A DNA stretch of 34,089 nucleotides from an uncultured bacterium. Its GTDB lineage: Bacteria > Bacteroidota > Bacteroidia > CAILMK01. How positions within the stretch are numbered: the first letter of the stretch is position 1; each line of letters starts with the position of its first letter. The notes beneath the pieces are model-generated. The model saw nothing but the letters and a program-made list of their open reading frames with translations. It was not told where the DNA came from and did no database searches. The DNA is taken from NCBI GenBank assembly GCA_903829945.1, contig CAIKRV010000069.1, positions 1 to 34,089 of the forward strand, given 5' to 3'. Made by a program: the position numbers and the translations under genes. This document shows positions 8,744 to 17,452 of this stretch, piece after piece.

Positions 8744-10009
8744 ATGAAACATTTTACAACTGCCGAGGAAGCAGTAAAGATTATTAAATCCGGAGATAAC
8801 GTTTATATTCATAGTGTGGCTGCAGCTCCACAATTGCTCATCAAAGCTATGACTGAAAGAGCCGCTGAATTGCAAGCTGTCGAAATATTCCATTTGCATA
8901 CAGAGGGTGCAGCGCCTTATGCCGCACCGGAGTTTAGTAAAAGTTTTCATGTTAATGCACTATTTATTGGTGCTAATGTTCGCGAAAATATACAAAGTGG
9001 GAGGGGGGATTATATTCCAAATTTTTTAAGTGAAGTACCTTCCTTTTTCAAAAAAGGAATTATTCCTATTGATGTGGCATTGATTCATGTTTCTCCGCCG
9101 GATGTACATGGCTTTTGTTCATTGGGAGTATCTGTAGAGGTTACGCATACTGCAGTGCAAATAGCAAAGCACGTCATTGCTCAAGTCAATCCAAATATGC
9201 CAAGAACCTATGGCGACAGCACCATTCATCTTTCCAAATTTGATGCTATCGTAGCTTGTCATGATCCTATTATTGAATCTGAAGTTCCGGAGATCGATAA
9301 TGAATCTATGCAAATTGCAAAAAATGTAGCTTCATTAATAGAGGATGGTTCTTGTTTGCAATTAGGTATCGGTTCTATTCCCAATGCAGTTTTAAAAATG
9401 CTTGACGGGCATAAAAATTTAGGTATTCATTCCGAAATGTTTTCGGATGGAGTGGTGGATTTAGCAGAATCAGGTGTCATCAATGGGAAATATAAAGTAA
9501 TAAGACCTGAAAAAATAGTGGCCGGTTTTGTTATGGGTACCCGGAAAGTTTATGATTTTATTCATGATAATCCTATGGTGGAAATGTTGGATATCAGTTA
9601 TGTAAATGATACTTCCATTATTAGACGTAATCCTAAAACCATTGCCATAAATAGTGCCATTGAAGTAGATTTAACCGGGCAAGTATGTGCCGATTCTATC
9701 GGGAAGAAAATGTATTCCGGAGTAGGGGGGCAAATGGATTTTATCCGCGGTGCTTCTTTATCGGATGACGGGAAACCGATCATTGCATTAAGTTCGCAAA
9801 CGGCCAAAGGGATCTCCAGGATTGTGCCCTTTTTGAAAGAAGGTGCCGGAGTGGTGACTACCAGAGCACACGTGCATTATGTGGTAACGGAATACGGAAT
9901 TGCCAATTTGTATGGCAAAAATTTACATCAACGTGCCATAGCTTTAATTAATATTGCTCATCCGACACATCGAGAACAATTAGAAAAAGATTGTTTTTAT
10001 AAAAGATAA
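8744..10009 (+). CDS. Acetyl-CoA hydrolase / 4-hydroxybutyrate-type CoA-transferase
   Basis: This 421-residue protein belongs to the family I CoA-transferases (acetyl-CoA hydrolase/transferase), which exchange CoA between acetyl-CoA and acids such as butyrate, 4-hydroxybutyrate or succinate. Visible motifs are LQLGIGSIPNAVL (about 206-218), GIHSEMFSDG with candidate catalytic Glu231, GVGGQMDFIRGAS and the C-terminal VTEYGIANLYGKN. Length and motifs are those of a complete enzyme. Substrate cannot be read from sequence. It begins 12 bp after the SafE-like gene with no terminator between, so it is probably the last gene of the cbb3 operon. A terminator follows its stop directly. Confidence 0.88.
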   Translation: MKHFTTAEEAVKIIKSGDNVYIHSVAAAPQLLIKAMTERAAELQAVEIFHLHTEGAAPYAAPEFSKSFHVNALFIGANVRENIQSGRGDYIPNFLSEVPSFFKKGIIPIDVALIHVSPPDVHGFCSLGVSVEVTHTAVQIAKHVIAQVNPNMPRTYGDSTIHLSKFDAIVACHDPIIESEVPEIDNESMQIAKNVASLIEDGSCLQLGIGSIPNAVLKMLDGHKNLGIHSEMFSDGVVDLAESGVINGKYKVIRPEKIVAGFVMGTRKVYDFIHDNPMVEMLDISYVNDTSIIRRNPKTIAINSAIEVDLTGQVCADSIGKKMYSGVGGQMDFIRGASLSDDGKPIIALSSQTAKGISRIVPFLKEGAGVVTTRAHVHYVVTEYGIANLYGKNLHQRAIALINIAHPTHREQLEKDCFYKR

Positions 10010-10045
10010 AAAAATAAGGGCAAGAATCTCTTGCCCTTATTTTTT
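10009..10045. terminator. Strong bidirectional terminator
   Basis: A 17-bp perfect stem (10009-10025 with 10029-10045) and a 3-base loop is flanked by A and T runs on both sides. It ends both the cbb3/CoA-transferase operon on the plus strand and the convergent SDR gene on the minus strand. Confidence 0.93.
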
Positions 10046-10059
10046 ATTTCTGTGCTTGT

Positions 10060-10821
10060 TTAAATAGAGGTATAGCCTCCATCTACTAATAAATGAGTCC
10101 CTGTTACAAAGCTGGCTTCATCAGATAATAACCATAAGCTGGCAGACGCCACTTCTTCTGCTTTGCCCATCCTTTTCATAGGATGTAATGATGCAATGTA
10201 ATTATACAATTCGTTGCCATCCTGAATGCCTGCATTGGTTAATAAGGGCGTTTCGATAAATCCCGGGCAAATGGCATTTACTCTAATGTTTTTAAGCGCA
10301 TATTCAATGGCTGCATTTTTAGTTAAACCTAATAAGGCGTGTTTTGCACTTACGTACCCACTGCTGGAAGCAAAGCCTACATGGCCCAAAATACTGCTCA
10401 TATTTACGATACTGCCCCCGCCGGTTTGCAACATGGCAGTAATTTCATATTTCATGCAATAAAATACGCTATTTAAATTGATGTCCATTATTTTTTGCCA
10501 TCCTTCCAAAGAATAATCGGCTACTAAATTGGATTCACCGCCAACGCCGGCATTATTAATGGCATAGTCTAACTTTTTATAGGTACAGATGGCATGATCA
10601 ATTGCTTTTTTGCAATCCTCTGCTTGAGCAACATCACAATGAATGTAGGAAGCTTTTCCTCCCTGAGCAATAATATTTTTTACGGCTTCTGTAGCGCCAT
10701 GCTCATTAATATCGGCAATGACTACATTGGCGCCTTCCGTGGCCATTCTGGTAGCACATGCTAGGCCAATTCCGGAACCACCGCCGGTAATGAGTACTGT
10801 TTTATTCTCAAAGCGTTTCAT
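10060..10821 (-). CDS. Short-chain dehydrogenase/reductase (classical SDR)
   Basis: A complete NAD(P)-dependent oxidoreductase of about 253 residues. It has the Rossmann motif TGGGSGIG near the N-terminus, a NNAG motif, a catalytic Ser in NMSS, the YVSAK (YxxxK) catalytic pair, and the PGFIETPL segment typical of classical SDRs. Asp in VVIADIN after the second strand suggests NAD(H) preference. The frame is open to an ATG at 10854, but MKRFENKTVLITG at 10821 is the normal SDR start. It is separated from the upstream aromatic operon by a terminator hairpin and a palindrome, so it may have its own promoter. The substrate is unknown. Confidence 0.88.
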   Translation of the reverse strand: MKRFENKTVLITGGGSGIGLACATRMATEGANVVIADINEHGATEAVKNIIAQGGKASYIHCDVAQAEDCKKAIDHAICTYKKLDYAINNAGVGGESNLVADYSLEGWQKIMDINLNSVFYCMKYEITAMLQTGGGSIVNMSSILGHVGFASSSGYVSAKHALLGLTKNAAIEYALKNIRVNAICPGFIETPLLTNAGIQDGNELYNYIASLHPMKRMGKAEEVASASLWLLSDEASFVTGTHLLVDGGYTSI

Positions 10822-10870
10822 AATATATTTATTTATACCCAAAGATACATTCAATTTATTAAATATAGCT

Positions 10871-10884
10871 ATGATTTAAATCAT
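10871..10884. promoter_or_regulatory. Perfect Fnr-like palindrome upstream of the SDR gene
   Basis: ATGATTTAAATCAT is a perfect 14-bp palindrome containing TGAT-N4-ATCA, the core of an Fnr box. Its centre is about 56.5 bp upstream of the SDR start at 10821, the same distance as box 2 of ccoI. Function is inferred from symmetry, position and likeness to the ccoI boxes. Confidence 0.5.
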
Positions 10885-10909
10885 GGTCATATTAAGTTTC
10901 ATTCAGTAG

Positions 10910-10941
10910 AAAAGCCTGTTAAATTACATTAACAGGCTTTT
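10910..10941 (-). terminator. Terminator hairpin after the aromatic catabolism operon
   Basis: A perfect 13-bp stem (10910-10922 with 10929-10941), AAAAGCCTGTTAA and its complement, with a 6-base loop. It lies 24 bp downstream of the dioxygenase stop on the minus strand. The T-tract is short (four T's within the stem), so termination may be partial and allow some read-through into the SDR gene. Confidence 0.75.
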
Positions 10942-10965
10942 AAGTATGAAAAAAAATTAAAGGTA

Positions 10966-11766
10966 TTAATATTTAATTCCTATGCTATCGAGTTTGGAGG
11001 CTACTTCCGAATTTATGGTATAGGAATTGACATTGTTTTGTCTGTTTTGTCTGGCAATACAATTGGCAGAAAACTCATCAGAAAAAGCATTAGGTTTGCC
11101 AAAGCCCATGAATACGGACATTTTATCTTTTACATTATTAAACTTACGCCATTTTTGTAAAATTCCGTAGCTATTATCTGAAGCCTTTCCCCAACGCAAC
11201 ATAATGCGTTCAAATAAATTTGGTTCTTGTCCTACATGGTCCAGTCTTTGATCAAATAATAGGGCATCACCTGCTTTGGTATGCAAATCGATTAATTCGC
11301 CAATCCCGGATGCCCTGCGGGCATGGGAGCCTTTCCTTAATGAAAATCCATTGTTATTATCAATATGATCTTGTAAGTAAAACGCAATTTTATATACGCC
11401 AAAGGATTCATTACCGCTGCGATTTTCCCAAGGGTCTTGTACATATCCGGTAATGTCTTTATGCCATCCGTTAAGCATGTTTAAATGTGCATCACTGTGG
11501 TGCAAAAATCTTACATCATCACCGATACAGCCTTTTAAGACTTCTACAATATTCGGATGATTTAATAAGAAGCGTATCCCCGGGATTCTACTCATGGCAT
11601 CACTTTGTGTTTTGCCACCCATATAGTAAATAAAATTATGACCATTATTAAAGTAATCTAAACATGATTCCCTCAATTTCTGAATGTCCTCAGGACTGAT
11701 AAGGCCCGGAAACAAAGTATATCCATTGGTTTGAAGTTCTTCTCTGTTTTTGCTAAATTTATCCAT
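10966..11766 (-). CDS. Phytanoyl-CoA dioxygenase (PhyH)-like Fe(II)/2-oxoglutarate oxygenase
   Basis: A 266-residue cytoplasmic protein with the PhyH facial triad: His102 and Asp104 in WHKD, His177 in LDHVGQEPN, and Arg187 in FERIMLRWG as candidate 2-oxoglutarate ligand. The N-terminal GYTLFPGLISPEDIQKLR is typical of PhyH domains. The family hydroxylates varied small molecules, and real phytanoyl-CoA activity is not implied. It is the last gene of a four-gene operon, 17 bp after the tryptophanase-like gene, and is the third non-haem iron oxygenase in it. This suggests an aromatic or indolic intermediate as substrate, which is inference. Confidence 0.8.
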   Translation of the reverse strand: MDKFSKNREELQTNGYTLFPGLISPEDIQKLRESCLDYFNNGHNFIYYMGGKTQSDAMSRIPGIRFLLNHPNIVEVLKGCIGDDVRFLHHSDAHLNMLNGWHKDITGYVQDPWENRSGNESFGVYKIAFYLQDHIDNNNGFSLRKGSHARRASGIGELIDLHTKAGDALLFDQRLDHVGQEPNLFERIMLRWGKASDNSYGILQKWRKFNNVKDKMSVFMGFGKPNAFSDEFSANCIARQNRQNNVNSYTINSEVASKLDSIGIKY

Positions 11767-11783
11767 ATTCGATAGTATTAATA

Positions 11784-13184
11784 TTATTTTTGAACCGGTG
11801 TTTTTGATTTTAAAGGTTCGAAATGAGCTGTAAAATGTCTTAGAAATTCGGGTTCGTAAGTAATGCTATAGCCCTTTATTTTGGAACGATCTTTTAATAT
11901 TTTTTCAAAAACCTCAATTACATATTCTATATGGCTTTGAGTATATACCCTTCTTGGAATTGCTAATCTTACCAAATCCATAGGTGCAGGAATGAGTTTA
12001 TGTTTTTCATCGTATTTGCCGAACATTACTGAGCCTACTTCAGCACAACGAATGCCTCCTTTGAGATATAATTCGCATACCAATGCTTGTCCCGGATACT
12101 CGTCCAATGGAATATGAGGATACAAGGCCCTGGAATTAATATATACGGCATGTCCGCCCACCGGCAACATAATGGGTACTCCCATTTTATGTAACTTTTC
12201 TCCTAGATACTCTGTGCTGCGAATACGGTATTTTAAATAATCGGGATCAAATACTTCCTCCAATCCTATAGCAATGGCTTCCATATCCCGACCGGATAGT
12301 CCGCCATAGGTGGAGAATCCTTCAGTAATGATTAAAAGACTCCGGCAAGCTTCTGCCAATCCGGAGTCTTTTACTGCAAAAAAACCACCCATATTCACTA
12401 AGGCATCTTTTTTGGCGCTCATCACTGCACCATCTGCCAGTGAAAACATTTCATGTGCTATATCTCTATAGGATGTATTTTCATAACCGCTTTCACGATG
12501 TTGAACAAAATAAGAATTTTCAGCTATCCTGCAACAATCTATAATAAAAGTTACTCCGTATTTTTTACAAATCGAGGAAATCATTTTAGTATTTGCCATA
12601 CTGACCGGTTGTCCCCCGCCGCTATTATTAGTAACCGTTAAAATAACAGCACCTACATTTTTGGGGTCATATTTTTTAATGAGAACCTCCAATAATGTGG
12701 TATCCATATTCCCTTTGAAAGGATGGATAAGTTCTGGATCCTTCGATTCGGGAATCGGAATATCAATGGCTTCAGCACCGCTAAATTCAATATTGGCGCG
12801 TGTAGTATCAAAATGGGTATTGCTGAAAAAAACCTTTCCTTTTCCTCCTAAATGACTATATAAAATTCTTTCGGCAGCTCTACCTTGATGGGTAGGCAAT
12901 ACATTTTTGAAGCCGGTTAATTCCTGAATGGCTTTTTCCATTTTATGCCAACTTTCAGAACCCGCATATGATTCATCTCCCATCATGATTCCGGCCCATT
13001 GGCGGGCACTCATGGCAGAGGTGCCGCTATCGGTGAGGAAATCTATAATTACCTGTTCTGAGCGCAACTGAAAAGGATTGTAAAATGCTTTTTTTAAGAA
13101 GGCACCACGTTCTTTTTCAGTGCTCATGTAAATCGGTTCTACCGATTTAATTTTAAAGGGTTCTATTATGGTCTTAAATGGCAT
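11784..13184 (-). CDS. Tryptophanase-like beta-eliminating lyase (PLP)
   Basis: A complete 466-residue PLP enzyme of the tryptophanase/tyrosine phenol-lyase family, which splits Trp to indole (or Tyr to phenol), pyruvate and ammonia. Conserved blocks include LLTDSGT-like DFLTDSGTSAMS, PTHQGRAAE, NNSGGGQPVSMAN, and MSAKKDALVNMGG with Lys259 as the PLP lysine. The overall sequence shares blocks with tyrosine phenol-lyase (MSARQWAGIMMGDESYAGSE). Two residues that separate the activities look tryptophanase-like: Asp126 in HFDTT, where the lyase has Thr, and Val383 in CAEVGS, where the lyase has Arg. Tryptophanase is therefore preferred, but indole release must be tested. It lies 8 bp after hppD in an operon of tyrosine breakdown. 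Confidence 0.82.
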   Translation of the reverse strand: MPFKTIIEPFKIKSVEPIYMSTEKERGAFLKKAFYNPFQLRSEQVIIDFLTDSGTSAMSARQWAGIMMGDESYAGSESWHKMEKAIQELTGFKNVLPTHQGRAAERILYSHLGGKGKVFFSNTHFDTTRANIEFSGAEAIDIPIPESKDPELIHPFKGNMDTTLLEVLIKKYDPKNVGAVILTVTNNSGGGQPVSMANTKMISSICKKYGVTFIIDCCRIAENSYFVQHRESGYENTSYRDIAHEMFSLADGAVMSAKKDALVNMGGFFAVKDSGLAEACRSLLIITEGFSTYGGLSGRDMEAIAIGLEEVFDPDYLKYRIRSTEYLGEKLHKMGVPIMLPVGGHAVYINSRALYPHIPLDEYPGQALVCELYLKGGIRCAEVGSVMFGKYDEKHKLIPAPMDLVRLAIPRRVYTQSHIEYVIEVFEKILKDRSKIKGYSITYEPEFLRHFTAHFEPLKSKTPVQK

Positions 13185-13192
13185 GGCTTTTT

Positions 13193-14329
13193 TTATAATG
13201 TTCCACGTCTGGCTTGTTCAGCTTCTATTGATTCGAATAATGCTTGGAAATTTCCTTTTCCAAATGATTTAGCTCCTACGCGTTGAATGATTTCATAAAA
13301 CAAGGTAGGTCTATCTTCTACCGGCTTGGTAAAGATTTGCAGAAGGTATCCTTCTTCATCTCTATCCACCATTATCCCCAGGTTTTTAAGAATGGTTAAA
13401 TCTTCCTTAATTTCACCAACTCTATCCACTACCGTATCATAATAGTTTCCCGGAACGTGTAAAAATTCTACACCGCGCTTACGCATCTCGGTCACCGTAA
13501 AAATAATATTATCAGTAGCTACTGCAATATGCTGACAACCGGGACCATTGTAAAAATTTAAATACTCTTCAACCTGAGAAACTTTTTTGCCTTTGGCCGG
13601 TTCATTAATTGGAAATTTAATTCTTCCATTGCCATTGGTCATAACTTTACTCATTAAGGCAGTGAATTCGGTTGAAATATCTTTATCATCAAAAGTGATA
13701 AGATTTGCAAAACCTAAAACCTTTTCATAAAAACCGGCCCACAAACTCATTTCACCTAGTTCTACATTGCCTACACAATGGTCAACATAAAGTAAACCGG
13801 TACTGCCCGGATTGTATTCAGATTCCCATGCTACGAAACCCGGCATAAAAACGCCTTTATATTTATTTCTTTCTACGAAAATATGATTGGTTTCACCATA
13901 GGTTTGAATTCCTGCTAATTTTATGGTTCCAAATTCATCTTTTAAAACCATTGGCGCCAAACAAGGGTCTGCACCGCGGCTGATGGTTTCATTAAATGAA
14001 TATTCTGCATCCGGAACAGTGAAAGCAATGGTTTTAACGCCATCTCCATGTCTTTTGATATGCTCAGCGATATCGCTATCTTCTACCAAAGGTGTAGTTA
14101 ATACCAAAGTGATTTTATCTTGACGAATGACATAAGAAGTTCTATCTTTACATCCGGTTTCTAAACCTTTATAAGCTAAAGATTGAAATCCAAATGCTGT
14201 TTTGTAGTAATGTGCAGCCTGCTTAGCATTGCCCACATAAAATTCTATATAATCAGTGCCATCTAATGGCAAAAAATCTTTCGCATCGGCGAAAATTTTT
14301 TCAATAACAGGTGATGCTGTTGTTTCCAT
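13193..14329 (-). CDS. hppD: 4-hydroxyphenylpyruvate dioxygenase
   Basis: A 378-residue Fe(II) dioxygenase converting 4-hydroxyphenylpyruvate to homogentisate with loss of CO2, the second step of tyrosine degradation. It has two vicinal-oxygen-chelate domains. The C-terminal one carries the three iron ligands: His184 in YVDHCVGNV, His267 in GCQHIAVAT and Glu346 in FYEIIQR. The closing segment GKGNFQALFESIE is a family signature. It is 8 bp downstream of homogentisate dioxygenase and 8 bp upstream of the lyase gene, so it is part of one transcript. Length and motifs are complete. Confidence 0.96.
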   Translation of the reverse strand: METTASPVIEKIFADAKDFLPLDGTDYIEFYVGNAKQAAHYYKTAFGFQSLAYKGLETGCKDRTSYVIRQDKITLVLTTPLVEDSDIAEHIKRHGDGVKTIAFTVPDAEYSFNETISRGADPCLAPMVLKDEFGTIKLAGIQTYGETNHIFVERNKYKGVFMPGFVAWESEYNPGSTGLLYVDHCVGNVELGEMSLWAGFYEKVLGFANLITFDDKDISTEFTALMSKVMTNGNGRIKFPINEPAKGKKVSQVEEYLNFYNGPGCQHIAVATDNIIFTVTEMRKRGVEFLHVPGNYYDTVVDRVGEIKEDLTILKNLGIMVDRDEEGYLLQIFTKPVEDRPTLFYEIIQRVGAKSFGKGNFQALFESIEAEQARRGTL

Positions 14330-14337
14330 AATATTTA

Positions 14338-15513
14338 TTATTTGTGATTAATTTGTTCAGTACTTATCCAGGATTTATAATAATTCGGAATTCCAATTTT
14401 TAAAGCTTCTTCGGTAATCATTACAGGTTTGAACGGGTCAATCATTACGGCCAATTCATTGGTTGCTTTTTTACCTATACTTCGTTCAATGGCTCCGGGG
14501 TGCGGACCATGAGGAATGCCTCCGGGATGTAAGGTCAGCTGACCGGATTGGATATCATTTCTGCTCATAAAATCGCCATCCACATAGTATAAAATTTCAT
14601 CGGAATCTATATTACTATGATGATATGGTGCAGGAATAGCTTCAGGATGGTAATCATACAAACGAGGTACAAATGAACAAATCACAAAATTATTCCCCTC
14701 AAAAGTTTGATGGATGGGAGGAGGTAAATGAATCCTTCCTGTAATTGGTTCAAAATTATATATTGAAAATGCATAAGGATATTGGTATCCGTCCCATCCA
14801 ACAACATCAAATGGATGATGATCATAAACGATGGAATAAATTAATCCTTGTTTTTTAATTTTTACCTCAAAATCTCCATGTTTATCTATGGTTTCTAATG
14901 CTTCCGGCAATCGTAAATCCCTTTGACAAAATGGTGCATGCTCCAACAATTGTCCATAGGCATTTCTGTATCTTTTTGGTGTTTCAATAGGACTGGAAGA
15001 TTCAACAATTAATAAACGATTATCATTGGTATCCAAATTCAATTGATAAACTGTACCGCGTGGAACAATTAAATAATCGCCTTTGGAAAAATTTATATTA
15101 CCAAACATGGTGCGCAATACGCCGGAGCCTTTATGCACAAAAATCATTTCATCTGCGTCTGCATTTTTATAAAAATAGGAAAATGATTCTGTAGGGGCGG
15201 CCAAACTTATTTGTAGGTCATTATTTAGCATGAGGACTTTCCTGCTTTCTATATAATCCTTGATGGCAGGAATTTGAAATCCTTGAAAACTTAAAGGGCT
15301 TAAATTTTTAGAAATGGCAATGACCGGTTCCACAGAATATGGTTCAGCCATTGATTTGATGGTTGTAGGAGGGTAGAGGTGATACACCAGGGAATAATTT
15401 CCTGCGAATCCTACTGTGCCAAACAATTCTTCTTGGTATAAACCACCTGAATTGTTTTTAAATGTAATGTGTCTTTTACTTGGTATTAATCCTAATTTGT
15501 GATATACGGGCAT
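14338..15513 (-). CDS. hmgA: Homogentisate 1,2-dioxygenase
   Basis: This ring-cleaving Fe(II) dioxygenase turns homogentisate into maleylacetoacetate. It is a cupin-type protein with the family start MPVYHKLGLIPSKRH, a C-terminal PPPIHQTFEG, and the iron-site region YHHSNIDSDEILYY (His and Glu ligands) followed by GGIPHGPHPG (third His). The frame is open to a TTG codon at 15534, but ATG 15513 gives the family's usual N-terminus and 391 residues. It is the first gene of the operon hmgA-hppD-lyase-PhyH. The next enzymes of the route, maleylacetoacetate isomerase and fumarylacetoacetase, are not in this window. Confidence 0.94.
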   Translation of the reverse strand: MPVYHKLGLIPSKRHITFKNNSGGLYQEELFGTVGFAGNYSLVYHLYPPTTIKSMAEPYSVEPVIAISKNLSPLSFQGFQIPAIKDYIESRKVLMLNNDLQISLAAPTESFSYFYKNADADEMIFVHKGSGVLRTMFGNINFSKGDYLIVPRGTVYQLNLDTNDNRLLIVESSSPIETPKRYRNAYGQLLEHAPFCQRDLRLPEALETIDKHGDFEVKIKKQGLIYSIVYDHHPFDVVGWDGYQYPYAFSIYNFEPITGRIHLPPPIHQTFEGNNFVICSFVPRLYDYHPEAIPAPYHHSNIDSDEILYYVDGDFMSRNDIQSGQLTLHPGGIPHGPHPGAIERSIGKKATNELAVMIDPFKPVMITEEALKIGIPNYYKSWISTEQINHK

Positions 15514-15531
15514 ACGTAATTTTTGTTTGAA

Positions 15532-15538
15532 CAAAGTA
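15532..15538 (-). promoter_or_regulatory. Possible -7 element of the hmgA operon
   Basis: On the minus strand this reads TACTTTG, one base shorter than the Bacteroidota -7 consensus TAnnTTTG, about 18 bp upstream of the hmgA ATG at 15513. It falls inside the longer TTG-started reading frame, which supports the downstream ATG as the real start. No clear -33 TTTG is visible. Confidence 0.3.
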
Positions 15539-15582
15539 CGTTAGCCTATCTAAGGTAAAAGTTGACGCACATCACAACTAAA

Positions 15583-15598
15583 ACTGATTTTTGTCAGT
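15583..15598. promoter_or_regulatory. Fnr/Crp-like inverted repeat upstream of hmgA
   Basis: The inverted repeat ACTGA-N6-TCAGT contains a TGA-N6-TCA core (CTGATTTTTGTCAG). It differs from a perfect TGAT-N4-ATCA box at one position and closely resembles ccoI box 2. Its centre is about 77.5 bp upstream of the hmgA ATG. Confidence 0.42.
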
Positions 15599-15664
15599 AT
15601 CGATATGCGCAATTACTTTTTAAGTATGTGATTTTTAGATTTAAACGATTATTAATAAATATCT

Positions 15665-17440
15665 TTAAATCTCATTTATAATTTTACGAATATCTTCATC
15701 CTTGGTTTCTTGGATGCCTGTTTTTTCTCTGAATCTAAACTTTAATTTCCGCATTGAATCTGTAGAAATGGCTAAAATATGAGACATTTGTTTATTATCC
15801 ATATTTAATTTTACCAAAGCAGCGTAGCGACTTTCTGCCGGAGTTAAGTTTGGATATTTTGCAATTAAGCGATTTAAAAATCCGGGGTAGGCTTTATTAT
15901 ATAAATTTTTAAAATATTGCCAATCCTCATCAGTTAATATTTTTATTTCTTGAAGTTTTTCAATTTCATGAATTACACCTTCTAGTTTTTTATCATTATT
16001 AATATCATTTAGGCGATTGGTTAATTGTTCAACCACCTTATTTTGCTCTATTATGGAATTGGTAAATTTTTCTAATTGAATTTGGGCATTTTCTAATTCC
16101 GCTTGCGCACGTTCTTTTTCTTCTTGTAATATTTTTTGCTGGTATTGAAACTTGTTTTTTCGTATTCTAAACATCAACCATCCCAAGAGTAGCATTAAAA
16201 TAATTAAAGTAATAAATAAAAATCTCTCTTCAATTGCTTCTTTTTGGTCTTCTCCAAGTTTAATTAATTGCTCTTCCTGTCTATGTAAATCCTCACTTAA
16301 TTTTAGACTTTGTAAATCATTTTCGAAGGTGTATTTATTGGAGGAGTCGGATGCATTGAAGTATAAATTTGTATATTTAAGTTCATTATTTAAATCTTTC
16401 TTATCCTTATAAAGATTTTTCAAGCTGGCATAAATATTAACTAAGGTAGTAATGTTTAGTTGACTTCTATTTTGCTCATTAAGAAAATCTTTTTGGGCTA
16501 ATAACAAATGCTTTTCTGCGTCATTCCAATTTTTATTTTTTTGGGCAATAGCACCTAATACATAATGTACTTTAGCAGATTCACTCAACCATTTTCTACG
16601 ATAGCTGAAGGTTAAATAATTATTTAAAACCGGAATACATTTTTGATAATCACCTTTATAGAAATCGTTAAAAGCGATATTCCCTTTTATGATAAATTCA
16701 TAAACGCTGTCCTTAGATTCACGTGCTTTTGCGAGGCCTTTATTAAAATAATATTCGGCAGAATCAAAATTTCTTAGTTCCCTATAACAAACACCGATGG
16801 TATTGAGTGCACCAACTTCCATGCTGTAGGTCCTATCCGCAAAATTTAAGGTTTTGCGTGCATAAAATATACTTTCAACAAAATTACCGGTATGATATGC
16901 TAAGCCGGATAATCTAAGAGCAATAGAGTTTACCGGATAATCGTAGGAAAGGAGGGGTTTATTTCCAAATAGTTTTTCTTCACGGATTAAATAAATCATG
17001 GCCATTTTTTCATGACCTGCTCCAATAAGAATACCTGATAAGAGATTAAAACTTTTAAAAACTAAATCCGAATCCTTGGAATGGAGGGCATAATCTAAAC
17101 CTGCTTTAGCATCAGGAATGAGTTTGTTAAAATCGTAAGTATTGCCAAAGGAGGTTAAGGTAACATCGCTCATTAAACGAACAACGTTAATTTTTAAGCG
17201 AGGGTTATTTTCTTTTATGGCCTTTTGATACAATAAATTGGTATTGGTAAACCAAGTAACTGAATCCATGAGAATAAAATTATTTCTAATTTTAATATAG
17301 GTTGCTTCAGATTGGCTACTGGAATCTTTTAAGGATTGAATCCAAAAGGTAAGATCATCCTTTTGAGCAATACAAGGATTATTGGTTAAAAAGTAACAAA
17401 ATAGCAGGACAATAGTCCTAAACACGACACCTTTTCTCAT
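15665..17440 (-). CDS. TPR-repeat, membrane-anchored LuxR-type regulator
   Basis: A 591-residue regulator of a kind common in Bacteroidota. It starts with a signal peptide (to about residue 26, ending IAQ). A periplasmic array of tetratricopeptide repeats follows (about 60-370, with SAEYYFNKGLAKA and DAEKHLLLAQKD units), then a single membrane helix near 407-425 (LIILMLLLGWLMF). A coiled coil (about 435-500) leads to a C-terminal LuxR-like helix-turn-helix (about 535-580, LTPAESRYAALVKLNMDNKQ). It has no kinase or receiver domain, so periplasmic binding is presumably relayed directly through the membrane. It is divergent from the receiver gene at about 17744. An inverted repeat lies just upstream of its start. 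Its target genes are unknown. Confidence 0.85.
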   Translation of the reverse strand: MRKGVVFRTIVLLFCYFLTNNPCIAQKDDLTFWIQSLKDSSSQSEATYIKIRNNFILMDSVTWFTNTNLLYQKAIKENNPRLKINVVRLMSDVTLTSFGNTYDFNKLIPDAKAGLDYALHSKDSDLVFKSFNLLSGILIGAGHEKMAMIYLIREEKLFGNKPLLSYDYPVNSIALRLSGLAYHTGNFVESIFYARKTLNFADRTYSMEVGALNTIGVCYRELRNFDSAEYYFNKGLAKARESKDSVYEFIIKGNIAFNDFYKGDYQKCIPVLNNYLTFSYRRKWLSESAKVHYVLGAIAQKNKNWNDAEKHLLLAQKDFLNEQNRSQLNITTLVNIYASLKNLYKDKKDLNNELKYTNLYFNASDSSNKYTFENDLQSLKLSEDLHRQEEQLIKLGEDQKEAIEERFLFITLIILMLLLGWLMFRIRKNKFQYQQKILQEEKERAQAELENAQIQLEKFTNSIIEQNKVVEQLTNRLNDINNDKKLEGVIHEIEKLQEIKILTDEDWQYFKNLYNKAYPGFLNRLIAKYPNLTPAESRYAALVKLNMDNKQMSHILAISTDSMRKLKFRFREKTGIQETKDEDIRKIINEI

Positions 17441-17452
17441 AAAGTAGAATTA

